Source: Castellaniella sp.
GTDB lineage: Bacteria; Pseudomonadota; Gammaproteobacteria; Burkholderiales; Burkholderiaceae_B
NCBI GenBank assembly: GCA_019104865.1
Contig: JAHRWZ010000057.1
Coordinates: forward strand, 1-39,141
DNA: 39,141 nucleotides
Direction of reading: 5' to 3'
Shown: positions 32,189-39,141 of the stretch, in pieces
Numbering within the stretch: position 1 is the stretch's first letter
How the letters are laid out: the number at the start of each line of letters is the position of its first letter
Notes under the pieces: model-generated
Told to the model about the DNA's origin: nothing
Database searches by the model: none
The model's input: the letters and a program-made list of their open reading frames with translations, nothing else
Translations under genes and position numbers: made by a program

Positions 32189-33370
32189 TCAGCAGGCTTT
32201 CAACAACTGCAAGCGCTCGACTGCGGAATCCAGCGTAGAATCTTGTTTTGCAAAACAAAGGCGCAACAACTGGTGGTTGGCTTCAGTCGCTTGCGGGTTC
32301 GCATAGAACGCCGATACCGGGATGGTCGCGACACCGCATTCCTGCAAAATTTTGAGTGCCAGCGTTTTTTCTTGTTGTTTCCCCAGGGCACGGGTGTCCA
32401 CCAGCAGGAAAAACGTCCCTTCGGAATGCAGCGGTCTTAGCACCGTCTCGTTTAAACCTTCGACGAGTCGATCTCGTTTCTTTTGGTAAAACCCTGACAA
32501 TGCCCCAAGGGACGCTTCGGTTTTCAGATACGTCGCAATGCCGGCCTGGACGGCGGTGTTGACCGAGTAGACGGTGTATTGATGCACCTTCCGGATCTCG
32601 CGACTGATTTTTTCTGGAGCGCAGCAGTAGCCGACCTTCCACCCTGTGGCATGAAAGGTCTTCCCGAATGACGAGATCAGGACACAACGCTCGGCCAGAA
32701 TCTGGCGCGAAACCGGGCTTCGATGGGTATCGCCGTCAAAGACAATGTGCTCGTACGCCTCATCCGACAAAAGCAATATGTCGTGACGAGCGACGATCTG
32801 TTCCAATGCATCCAGATCCGCCTCCTTCAGGGTCATGCCGGTTGGATTGTGCGGAAAATTCAAGACAATCAGACGCGTTTTTTTCGTCAGCGCGTCTTCA
32901 ACGGCAGTCCAGTCCAGCAGAAATCCAGAGTGCTGTTCGGTGGGCGTGCGCAATGCGACACGCTGTGGCGTGCCGCCCGCCAGGGTGATCGCCGGGGCAT
33001 ACAGATCGTAAGCCGGGTCGATCAACAACACGTCGTCTCCCGGATGAACGAGCGCCAGAATGCTGCTCATCAGAGCTTCTGTCGCGCCCGAGGTCACGGT
33101 GATTTCGGTATTGGCGTCATAGGCGCGGCCGTGCTGCCCCTGGACTTTATCCGCGATGACCCCGCGCAATGCCGGAATGCCTTCCATAGGGGCGTATTGA
33201 TTCGGGCCTTCTTGCATGGCGTTGCACACAGCCTGGATCAAACCATCAGGTGGCTGGTAGTCTGGAAAGCCTTGTCCCAGGTTAATGGCCCGGTGTTCCC
33301 GGGCTAACGTGCTCATTTCATTGAAGATGGTGTCGCCGACCAACGGAAGTTTGGATATGAGATTGATCAT
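32189..33370 (-). CDS. Pyridoxal-phosphate aminotransferase, methionine aminotransferase (YbdL) type
   Basis: This 393-aa class I/II aminotransferase has cofactor-binding NFPHNPTGMTL, the DEAYEH aspartate motif, and Schiff-base Lys237 in SSFGKTFHATGWKVG. The N-terminal INLGQGFPDYQPPDGL matches YbdL/kynurenine aminotransferase-like proteins that transaminate methionine and aromatic amino acids with 2-oxo acids. Length is normal. It is transcribed towards the candidate origin and divergent from the cold-shock gene, sharing a 271-bp intergenic region. No ribosome site is obvious before the ATG at 33370. Substrate inferred from similarity. Confidence 0.9.
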   Translation of the reverse strand: MINLISKLPLVGDTIFNEMSTLAREHRAINLGQGFPDYQPPDGLIQAVCNAMQEGPNQYAPMEGIPALRGVIADKVQGQHGRAYDANTEITVTSGATEALMSSILALVHPGDDVLLIDPAYDLYAPAITLAGGTPQRVALRTPTEQHSGFLLDWTAVEDALTKKTRLIVLNFPHNPTGMTLKEADLDALEQIVARHDILLLSDEAYEHIVFDGDTHRSPVSRQILAERCVLISSFGKTFHATGWKVGYCCAPEKISREIRKVHQYTVYSVNTAVQAGIATYLKTEASLGALSGFYQKKRDRLVEGLNETVLRPLHSEGTFFLLVDTRALGKQQEKTLALKILQECGVATIPVSAFYANPQATEANHQLLRLCFAKQDSTLDSAVERLQLLKAC

Positions 33371-33470
33371 GTTTTTCGTTGTTTAAAGGGTGTTTTGGGT
33401 TGTTTTTGTTGAATTGTTCTGCACAAAATTGCCGCTGTGGATACAATCGAATCTAAGGGAAAACTATGAT

Positions 33471-33498
33471 TTGACTTTTATTCGGGCATGGTTATTCT
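33471..33498 (+). promoter_or_regulatory. Promoter of the cold-shock gene
   Basis: TTGACT (33471-33476) and TATTCT (33493-33498) are spaced by 16 bp and point to the cold-shock gene. Transcription would start near 33505 and give a leader of about 137 nt, the long 5' untranslated region typical of cspA-type genes. Confidence 0.5.
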
Positions 33499-33641
33499 CT
33501 TTGTTGCAATGCAATTCAAGCAGTACGCACGTCTCGCAGTAGGCTTGCCCTGTCGCTTTCCGCTACTCAGGCACGATCTGTTTCGTTTCCGCGTTCTTGA
33601 TTCATTGTTGTTTTCTCACATTTATTAGGACGTTCCTGATC

Positions 33642-33848
33642 ATGGCTCAAACGGGCAAAGTCAAGTGGTTCAACGCTGAAAAAGGTTTCGGCTTCATTAC
33701 ACCGGACGCTGGTGGCTCCGATGTGTTCGCGCATTTCTCCGCCATCGAGGGCCGCGGTTATCGCAGCCTGAACGAAGGCCAGGCGGTGCAATTCGAAGTC
33801 AAAGAAGGCCCTAAGGGTCCTCAGGCTGCCGAGATCCGCCCGCTGTAA
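33642..33848 (+). CDS. Cold-shock protein, CspA family
   Basis: This 68-aa single cold-shock domain protein has RNA-binding motif RNP1 in KGFGFI and RNP2 in VFAHF. Opening [20 protein letters not shown] is standard. It binds single-stranded RNA and DNA and melts RNA structure at low temperature or on entry to growth. The start at 33642 gives the usual length; the frame is open further upstream but that part is leader. A strong terminator follows 17 bp after the stop. Confidence 0.95.
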   Translation: MAQTGKVKWFNAEKGFGFITPDAGGSDVFAHFSAIEGRGYRSLNEGQAVQFEVKEGPKGPQAAEIRPL

Positions 33849-33865
33849 GGTGCATGTCTGATCAG

Positions 33866-33891
33866 AAAGGCACTCGCAGAGTGCCTTTTTT
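33866..33891 (+). terminator. Rho-independent terminator after the cold-shock gene
   Basis: A 10-bp stem AAAGGCACTC / GAGTGCCTTT with a GCA loop is followed by a T run. It separates csp from the parS/mnmG region. Confidence 0.9.
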
Positions 33892-34544
33892 CATACCCGT
33901 CACACGGCTGTGAAATCGCATGACGTGTTTCCCAGGAGCACAGAGACGTCTGACATCGGATACGTTGTACGTGGTTTTCCCGATGTTGTCCACAGGGTTG
34001 TCCCCATTCTAGGTTGAAAGCTAAATTTTCGATGTTTCACGTGGAACATCATAGCTTCCAACCAAGCTTGCCTACGCTCCTCTCCTGTTGAAGCCAGTTT
34101 GTACTGGCATCGCCCTTTCCCGTCTGTTATTGCTCTGTCTATCACGATAGTCACCTATCCGGTTTCTGGTGACGCGTCAGTGCTCCCTAAAATTTTGGCA
34201 TTGCTGAATGTGGGACGGCAAAGTTAGGGGTTTCGGTGGCCATGTGTGGTGCTGTTTCAGACCAGCTAGGATCGTCTTCGATGTCTGTGGTCGAGTTAGT
34301 GCGAGTCGAGCATCTGCCCATTTGCTCAGTCCCCTGGGCAGGAGTCCTCCATACGACGTTTTCGTTAGCGGCAACTGATGTCGCGACTGATCACTCCCGG
34401 GGGCCTGAATATGACAGAAATTACGGCATGATTGGGTGATTATGGCGGCGGTTGCCGTGCACCCGATGTCATCGTCAATTGTTTTACATTGAATGCGACT
34501 GCGTCTAACGTTTGGCTTGCTGTACCGGTCACACTCAGAATAGA
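33892..34544. other. Non-coding region upstream of mnmG with one parS and one DnaA-like box
   Basis: About 650 bp without a convincing gene. It holds a near-perfect DnaA box TTGTCCACA at 33986-33994 and the first parS site at 34033-34048. Short frames on both strands have no ribosome site or codon bias. The rest shows nothing I recognise, although its base composition is lower in GC than the flanking genes. Confidence 0.6.
34033..34048. promoter_or_regulatory. parS centromere site 1
   Basis: TGTTTCACGTGGAACA; its reverse complement TGTTCCACGTGAAACA fits the universal chromosomal parS consensus TGTTNCACGTGAAACA at every position. ParB, encoded 4 kb downstream, loads here as a CTP-dependent clamp for origin segregation. 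Confidence 0.93.
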
Positions 34545-34560
34545 TGTTTCACGTGGAACA
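34545..34560. promoter_or_regulatory. parS centromere site 2, next to the mnmG promoter
   Basis: This is an identical 16-bp parS site, 512 bp from the first and in the same orientation. It ends 24 bp before the TATAAT of the mnmG promoter, so bound ParB would cover the -35 region and could adjust expression of its own operon. Confidence 0.93.
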
Positions 34561-34584
34561 TCCAGTCGGTGACCGGCTGAGACG

Positions 34585-34590
34585 TATAAT
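34585..34590 (+). promoter_or_regulatory. -10 element of the mnmG-rsmG-parAB promoter
   Basis: A consensus TATAAT stands 26 bp before the mnmG start codon. No good -35 hexamer lies 16-18 bp upstream (CCAGTC), so the promoter may be weak or helped by a bound protein; parS site 2 sits just there. Confidence 0.55.
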
Positions 34591-34616
34591 GCTCAGATTC
34601 CCTCTTGTTATTTCTC

Positions 34617-36533
34617 ATGAACTATACCGATGAATTCGACGTTCTCGTGATTGGCGGCGGCCATGCGGGAACTGAAGCCGCATTAGCAGCGGCCCGGATG
34701 GGTGCTTCAACGCTACTCCTGACCCATAATATGGATACCTTGGGTCAGATGTCCTGCAATCCATCGATCGGAGGAATTGGTAAAGGGCATCTGGTCAAAG
34801 AGGTGGATGCCTTGGGTGGTGCGATGGCTTGGGCAACTGATCACGCTGGCATCCAGTTCCGGATTCTAAATCGGTCGAAAGGACCTGCTGTCCGTGCTAC
34901 GCGCGCTCAGGCTGATCGTTCCCTCTATCGCCGGGCGATCCGGATGATTCTGCAGGAACAGAAAAATCTACTGATCTTTCAACAGGCGGTAGAGGATCTG
35001 ATTCTGGACGGGGATCGGGTAGTTGGTGCGAAAACACAAATCGGTCTGGTATTTCGTGCCAAAACGGTCGTCTTGACGGCCGGAACCTTCCTCAATGGTC
35101 TGATGCATGTTGGTTTGTCTCATTACTCGGCGGGTCGCGCGGGGGACCCGCCAGCCACGAGTCTCGGACAACGGCTGAAGGAACTCAATCTTCCTCAGGG
35201 GCGCCTGAAAACAGGGACGCCACCGCGCATCGATGCCAAGAGCGTCGACTTTTCGAAGACAGAGGTACAACCAGGCGATCTGGATCCTGTGCCGGTTTTT
35301 TCCTTTCTGGGACGGACGGACATGCACCCGGGTCAGGTGCCGTGCTGGATTACCCATACGACCGAACGGTCCCATGCTATTGTCCGATCCGGTCTGGATC
35401 GTTCTCCCTTGTATAGCGACGAAGGGACTATCGAAGGGGTCGGTCCTCGGTATTGTCCCTCCATTGAAGACAAGATTCATCGATTCGCCGACAAGACAAG
35501 TCATCAGGTCTTTCTAGAACCGGAAGGGGCCTCGTCGTGCGAAATCTATCCCAATGGCATTTCTACCAGTTTGCCCTTTGACATTCAGTTTGCGTTGGTG
35601 CGAAGTCTGCCTGGCTTAGAAAATGCCCGCATCATGCGGCCAGGCTATGCGATCGAATACGATTATTTTGATCCGCGTCATCTGCATGCCTGGCTGGAAA
35701 CCAAATCCATTCACGGGTTGTTCTTCGCCGGGCAGATCAATGGCACAACAGGATACGAAGAGGCAGCGGCTCAGGGGTTGCTTGCCGGAGCCAATGCTGC
35801 CTTGCGTGTCCAGGGAAAGGGACCCTGGATTGTTCCCCGGCAGAACGCGTATCTAGGTGTTCTGGTGGATGATCTTGTAACAAAAGGTGTTACAGAACCA
35901 TACAGAATGTTTACATCGCGGGCGGAATATCGACTCAGTCTTCGCGAAGACAACGCGGATCAGCGTCTGACCGACATTGGCCGTGCGCTCGGTCTGGTCG
36001 ACGACATACGATGGGACGCGTTCAGTCGCAAACGCGATGCTGTGGCCACGGAGATCCAACGCCTGCAGGAAACACGCATCAATCCTGCCGTACTGGGAGC
36101 TCATGACCGTGAGCGCCTGGCTTTGCAGCATCAGGATCGCCATCCCAGTCTGCTGGATTTGCTCAAGCGTCCGGACGTGGGCTATGAACAGCTCATGCGT
36201 CTGCAGGATGCGCAGGGGTCACTCCTGGCGGGTCCCGGTCTTGTGGAAGCGGATCGGGTCGAACAATTGGGCATCCAGGTGAAATACGCCGGCTATGTGG
36301 AACGCCAACGGCTGGAGATCGAACGTCAGCGGGCCCATGAAGGGCAAAGCATTCCTGATGATTTTGATTACACCGAAATTCCCGGCTTGTCGGCGGAAGT
36401 CCGCCAGCGGCTGGGCGCTGCGCGCCCGGCCACAGTTGGTCAGGCCGGGCGGATTTCCGGTATTACGCCTGCCGCGATCTCGCTGTTGCTGGTTCACCTG
36501 AAGCGGGTGCAACGGGGGCGTAGAACCGCATGA
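34617..36533 (+). CDS. mnmG: tRNA uridine-34 5-carboxymethylaminomethyl modification enzyme MnmG
   Basis: This 638-aa FAD enzyme, with MnmE, builds the (c)mnm5U modification at the wobble base of several tRNAs. It shows the FAD-binding [17 protein letters not shown], then [20 protein letters not shown] and the second signature [18 protein letters not shown]. The C-terminal helical MnmE/tRNA-binding part is complete ([18 protein letters not shown], then [13 protein letters not shown]). Length is normal. The ATG at 34617 ([13 protein letters not shown]) is preferred over a TTG at 34605; no strong ribosome site is visible for either. It is the first gene of a tight operon with rsmG, parA and parB. 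Confidence 0.97.
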   Translation: MNYTDEFDVLVIGGGHAGTEAALAAARMGASTLLLTHNMDTLGQMSCNPSIGGIGKGHLVKEVDALGGAMAWATDHAGIQFRILNRSKGPAVRATRAQADRSLYRRAIRMILQEQKNLLIFQQAVEDLILDGDRVVGAKTQIGLVFRAKTVVLTAGTFLNGLMHVGLSHYSAGRAGDPPATSLGQRLKELNLPQGRLKTGTPPRIDAKSVDFSKTEVQPGDLDPVPVFSFLGRTDMHPGQVPCWITHTTERSHAIVRSGLDRSPLYSDEGTIEGVGPRYCPSIEDKIHRFADKTSHQVFLEPEGASSCEIYPNGISTSLPFDIQFALVRSLPGLENARIMRPGYAIEYDYFDPRHLHAWLETKSIHGLFFAGQINGTTGYEEAAAQGLLAGANAALRVQGKGPWIVPRQNAYLGVLVDDLVTKGVTEPYRMFTSRAEYRLSLREDNADQRLTDIGRALGLVDDIRWDAFSRKRDAVATEIQRLQETRINPAVLGAHDRERLALQHQDRHPSLLDLLKRPDVGYEQLMRLQDAQGSLLAGPGLVEADRVEQLGIQVKYAGYVERQRLEIERQRAHEGQSIPDDFDYTEIPGLSAEVRQRLGAARPATVGQAGRISGITPAAISLLLVHLKRVQRGRRTA

Positions 36534-37207
36534 ACGGGAATTTTCCACAGTTTCGGGATCGGCTTGGCTCTGCGCTCCAGATGCTTGGAATAACCCAGGA
36601 TCCGCGTCTCGTGGATAGCCTTCTGGCTTATTTGCAGCAATTGCAGCATTGGAACAAAGCCTACAACCTGACCGCCATCCGTGATCCCGAAGACATGCTG
36701 GTCCAGCATGTCTTCGACAGTCTTTCAGTCGTCCCACCCCTGCGGGCTCGACGAGCCGGGCGTGACACCCGGATTGCGGACATGGGTTCGGGGGCAGGCT
36801 TACCGGGTATCATTCTGGCTATCTGCCAGCCGGACTGGACGGTCTTTTGCGTGGATGCCGTTGGGAAGAAAACAGCTTTCATCCGCCAGGCGGCCGGGGT
36901 GCTGGGGCTGACGAACGTACAGGCCGTCCATGGTCGAATCGAATCCATGGACAGTTTGCAGGCCGACATCGTCATTTCCAGGGCTTTCGCTTCACTGAGC
37001 GATTTTGTCCGGGTCGCGGCGCATCATCGGGCGCCAGAAGGTGTCCTGATGGCCATGAAAGGTCAATACCCGCAAGACGAACGAACCGCGCTGGAATCCT
37101 CCACGGACTGGCGCGTCAAATCCCATGTGGAACCGCGGGTGCCGGAAATGACCGCGCAGCGTTGTCTGTTGGAACTCGGATTGAAGGAATCCCATGACTG
37201 TCGATAG
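36530..37207 (+). CDS. rsmG: 16S rRNA (guanine-527-N7)-methyltransferase RsmG
   Basis: This 225-aa SAM-dependent enzyme methylates G527 of 16S rRNA; its loss gives low-level streptomycin resistance. Family motifs are [20 protein letters not shown], then HVFDSLS, the SAM loop [10 protein letters not shown], and VHGRIESM and ISRAFASL. The start codon overlaps the mnmG stop (ATGA), showing translational coupling. The end overlaps parA by 14 bp. Confidence 0.96.
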   Translation: MNGNFPQFRDRLGSALQMLGITQDPRLVDSLLAYLQQLQHWNKAYNLTAIRDPEDMLVQHVFDSLSVVPPLRARRAGRDTRIADMGSGAGLPGIILAICQPDWTVFCVDAVGKKTAFIRQAAGVLGLTNVQAVHGRIESMDSLQADIVISRAFASLSDFVRVAAHHRAPEGVLMAMKGQYPQDERTALESSTDWRVKSHVEPRVPEMTAQRCLLELGLKESHDCR

Positions 37208-38006
37208 CCCAAAGCCATCCGCCCGCGTGTTCTGTATTGCGAATCAGAAGGGCGGTGTCGGCAAGACGACCACCGCGATCAACCTTGCCGCATCTCTTGC
37301 CATGCATGGCCAGCGCGTGCTGCTGGTGGATCTGGATCCGCAGGGTAACGCCACCATGGGTAGCGGGATCGACAAAAACGGCGCAACGATCAACCTGTAC
37401 CAGGTGCTGATTGGTGAAGCCCGGGTAGCGGATGCCAGAATCCACTCAGATTCCGGCAACTACGACGTGCTGCCTTCGAACCGCGAACTATCTGGTGCGG
37501 AAATCGACCTGGTCGGCATGGAAAGCCGGGAAACCCGGCTGAAAAGTGCACTGGAACAGGTAGCCCAGGAATACGATTTCATTCTGATCGATTGCCCGCC
37601 GACCCTGTCCCTGCTGACCCTCAATGGCCTGGCGGGTGCGCATGGGGTCATCATCCCCATGCAGTGTGAATATTTCGCGCTGGAAGGGCTCTCCGATCTG
37701 GTCAATACGATCAAACGCGTCTATCGCAACCTCAATCCGGATCTGGAACTCATCGGCCTGCTGCGCGTCATGTTCGACACCCGGGTCACACTGCAGCAGC
37801 AGGTCTCGGCCCAGCTCGAGTCCCACTTCGGGGACAAAGTCTTCAAGGCCATCGTGCCCCGCAACGTGCGTTTGGCGGAAGCCCCCAGCCACGGGATGCC
37901 GGGTGTGGTCTACGACAAATCGTCGCGTGGCGCCAAGGCGTATCTGCACTTCGGCGAAGAGCTGATCCGCCGGGTTGGTGGGCAAGCCCGTCGGCGGGCC
38001 GCCTGA
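37194..38006 (+). CDS. parA: Chromosome partitioning ATPase ParA (Soj)
   Basis: This 270-aa Walker-type ATPase positions the replication origin with ParB and parS. The deviant Walker A KGGVGKTTTAINLA begins at residue 19. Walker A' and B motifs are seen in LLVDLDPQGNAT and ILIDCPPTLSLLTLNGL. It lacks the N-terminal HTH of plasmid type Ia ParA proteins, so it is the chromosomal Soj type. AAGGAA precedes the ATG, which lies inside the end of rsmG. Confidence 0.96.
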   Translation: MTVDSPKPSARVFCIANQKGGVGKTTTAINLAASLAMHGQRVLLVDLDPQGNATMGSGIDKNGATINLYQVLIGEARVADARIHSDSGNYDVLPSNRELSGAEIDLVGMESRETRLKSALEQVAQEYDFILIDCPPTLSLLTLNGLAGAHGVIIPMQCEYFALEGLSDLVNTIKRVYRNLNPDLELIGLLRVMFDTRVTLQQQVSAQLESHFGDKVFKAIVPRNVRLAEAPSHGMPGVVYDKSSRGAKAYLHFGEELIRRVGGQARRRAA

Positions 38007-38039
38007 TCCGGCCCCGCGTCAACGAAAAGGAATTTCCTC

Positions 38040-38981
38040 ATGGCAACACGAAAGAAGGGTTTAGGCCGCGGCCTGGACGCCCTGTTGGGCGCCGATCATG
38101 GCGCCCTCGATGCGGTGGGCGCCCGCGGTGCGCATGACGCGCCCAGTCATCTTCCGATCAAGGTCCTGCGCGCTGGTCGCTATCAGCCACGTACCCGCAT
38201 GGATGAGGGCGCCCTCAATGACCTGGCCGATTCGATCCGCGCGCAGGGCATCATGCAGCCCATCCTGGTCCGTCCCCTGGAGACGGATCCCGGGCAATAC
38301 GAGATCATTGCCGGCGAACGCCGTTTCCGCGCTGCGCAGATCGCCGGGCTGGATGAAATCCCCGTCATGGTGCGTCAGGTTGCCGATGAAAACGCGGCCG
38401 CCATGGCGCTCATTGAAAACATCCAGCGCGAAGATCTCAACCCCCTGGAAGAGGCGCATGGCGTGCGCCGTCTGCTTGACGAGTTTGGCCTGACGCACGA
38501 ACAGGCCGCTTCGGCCATCGGCCGGTCCCGATCCGCGACCACCAACCTGCTGCGCCTGCTGAATCTGGCGGGGCCGGTGCAGACGATGTTGCTGGCTGGC
38601 GACATCGACATGGGCCATGCCCGAGCCCTGCTGGCGACCGATGCCGCGCGTCAGATTCTGCTGGCCCACGAAGTCGTCGCCCGTCGCCTGTCGGTGCGCG
38701 AAACCGAGAAGCGGGTCGCGCGGGCCCTGCGCGAGGACGACGAAACCGTGGCCACGCCTGCCGGCCGTGTCGCCAAGGCCGAGCCCAAGCCCAGTCACGG
38801 TGATCTGGAGCGTCTGGAAAAGAGCCTGTCCGACCATCTGGCGACGAAAGTCAGGATCAAGGCGGCGGCGCGCAAGGGCGGCCAGTTGATCATCGAATTC
38901 GTCGATTGGGAACACCTGGACGCGCTGCTGGATCGCCAGGGAATGGGGCGGGTCATGGACCAGCAGGACCAGGGCGCTTGA
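38040..38981 (+). CDS. parB: Chromosome partitioning protein ParB (Spo0J)
   Basis: This 313-aa parS-binding CTPase clamp begins with the ParA-stimulating MATRKKGLGRGLDALLG. The CTP-binding Box II is seen in GERRFRAAQIAG, with ALIENIQREDLNPLEEA following. The central HTH reads LTHEQAASAIGRSRSATTNL. A C-terminal dimerisation domain ends in IIEFVDWEHLDALLDR. An AAGGAA site precedes the ATG. Its targets are the two parS sites 3.5-4 kb upstream. The stop codon overlaps the -35 box of the tRNA-Tyr promoter. Confidence 0.96.
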   Translation: MATRKKGLGRGLDALLGADHGALDAVGARGAHDAPSHLPIKVLRAGRYQPRTRMDEGALNDLADSIRAQGIMQPILVRPLETDPGQYEIIAGERRFRAAQIAGLDEIPVMVRQVADENAAAMALIENIQREDLNPLEEAHGVRRLLDEFGLTHEQAASAIGRSRSATTNLLRLLNLAGPVQTMLLAGDIDMGHARALLATDAARQILLAHEVVARRLSVRETEKRVARALREDDETVATPAGRVAKAEPKPSHGDLERLEKSLSDHLATKVRIKAAARKGGQLIIEFVDWEHLDALLDRQGMGRVMDQQDQGA

Positions 38982-39006
38982 CATCATCCTAAAACATCTT
39001 CATAAT
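38978..39006 (+). promoter_or_regulatory. Promoter of tRNA-Tyr
   Basis: A perfect TTGACA (38978-38983), a 17-bp spacer and CATAAT (39001-39006) lie 14 bp before the mature tRNA 5' end. The TTGACA shares bases with the parB stop codon. Confidence 0.85.
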
Positions 39007-39020
39007 TCGAAATTCGCTTC

Positions 39021-39107
39021 GGTGGGGTGCCCGAGTGGTTAAAGGGGGCAGACTGTAAATCTGTTGGCCTTGCGCCTACGTTGGTTCGAATCCAACCCCC
39101 ACCACCA
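39021..39107 (+). tRNA. tRNA-Tyr (anticodon GTA)
   Basis: An 87-nt class II tRNA. Acceptor stem GGTGGGG pairs with CCCCACC, the discriminator is A, and CCA is encoded. The anticodon GTA (39055-39057) is in the loop CTGTAAA. A long variable arm and the T arm GTTGG-TTCGAAT-CCAAC are present. In Bordetella relatives this gene begins a tRNA-Tyr/Gly/Thr-tuf cluster, which would continue beyond the window. Confidence 0.96.
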
Positions 39108-39141
39108 TGCGAATGATGTCCTGCGCTGATATGCATGGATG

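Noticed and set aside
33900..34439. Short frames on both strands upstream of mnmG
   Set aside because: No ribosome sites, no codon bias and no family resemblance. The region holds parS and a DnaA-like box and is better read as non-coding.
1..39141. CRISPR arrays, rRNA genes or prophage structural genes
   Set aside because: I looked for regular repeat-spacer patterns, rRNA-like sequence and phage morphogenesis genes and saw none.

Overview
The window reads as chromosomal DNA of a GC-rich betaproteobacterium of the order Burkholderiales, most likely Alcaligenaceae (Bordetella/Achromobacter/Castellaniella relatives). This is inferred from the order mnmG-rsmG-parA-parB-tRNA-Tyr, the two parS sites beside it, the many LysR regulators and the protein flavour. 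No species can be named from the sequence alone.

Layout. 1-140 is the 5' end of an IS256-family insertion sequence cut by the window edge. It is followed by about 340 bp of non-coding DNA with degenerate TTGGCCA repeats, probably an old IS end, and a strong terminator. 538-2455 holds a PdxI/YdbC-type aldo/keto reductase divergent from a LysR regulator. 2508-9580 is a LysR regulator divergent from a complete tripartite RND efflux operon of MexEF-OprN type. 9713-9946 is a decayed minus-strand coding remnant, followed by an NAD(P)-binding NmrA-like protein.

10763-14354 is the most unusual part. A PAS-PAS-GGDEF(degenerate)-EAL c-di-GMP protein and a Hin/Pin-type serine recombinase are transcribed divergently. 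Between them lies a 93-bp segment bounded by 13-bp perfect inverted repeats whose cores resemble invertase crossover sites. I propose this as a candidate phase-variable switch. A lone PIN-domain gene follows the recombinase.

14436-20226 is ordinary accessory metabolism: a TetR-GST-DUF1993 group with a clear palindromic operator, two divergent VOC-fold proteins, a ferric-reductase-like flavohaem membrane protein and an MFS transporter. 20459-25536 is a co-oriented cluster of LysR regulator, Tat-exported binding protein, ABC permease, ABC ATPase and DAO-type flavin oxidase. It looks like uptake and oxidation of an unidentified amine-like or sulfonate-like compound. A UspA protein ends the cluster tail to tail.

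26048-27916 is a deletion scar. Remnants of a COG4705 membrane protein are joined to the last third of an OmpR-type response regulator, leaving an intact sensor kinase without its receiver partner. Then come two adjacent methyltransferases (PmtA-like and isoprenylcysteine/PEMT-like), a Fic protein with a possible antitoxin-like small ORF, and a calcineurin-type phosphatase.

31514-39107 is the replication-origin end of the chromosome. It has a 675-bp non-coding region with two perfect and several near-perfect DnaA boxes and AT-rich tracts (candidate oriC), a methionine-type aminotransferase, a cold-shock protein, two perfect parS sites, and the mnmG-rsmG-parA-parB operon. A tRNA-Tyr gene follows with its own consensus promoter overlapping the parB stop codon.
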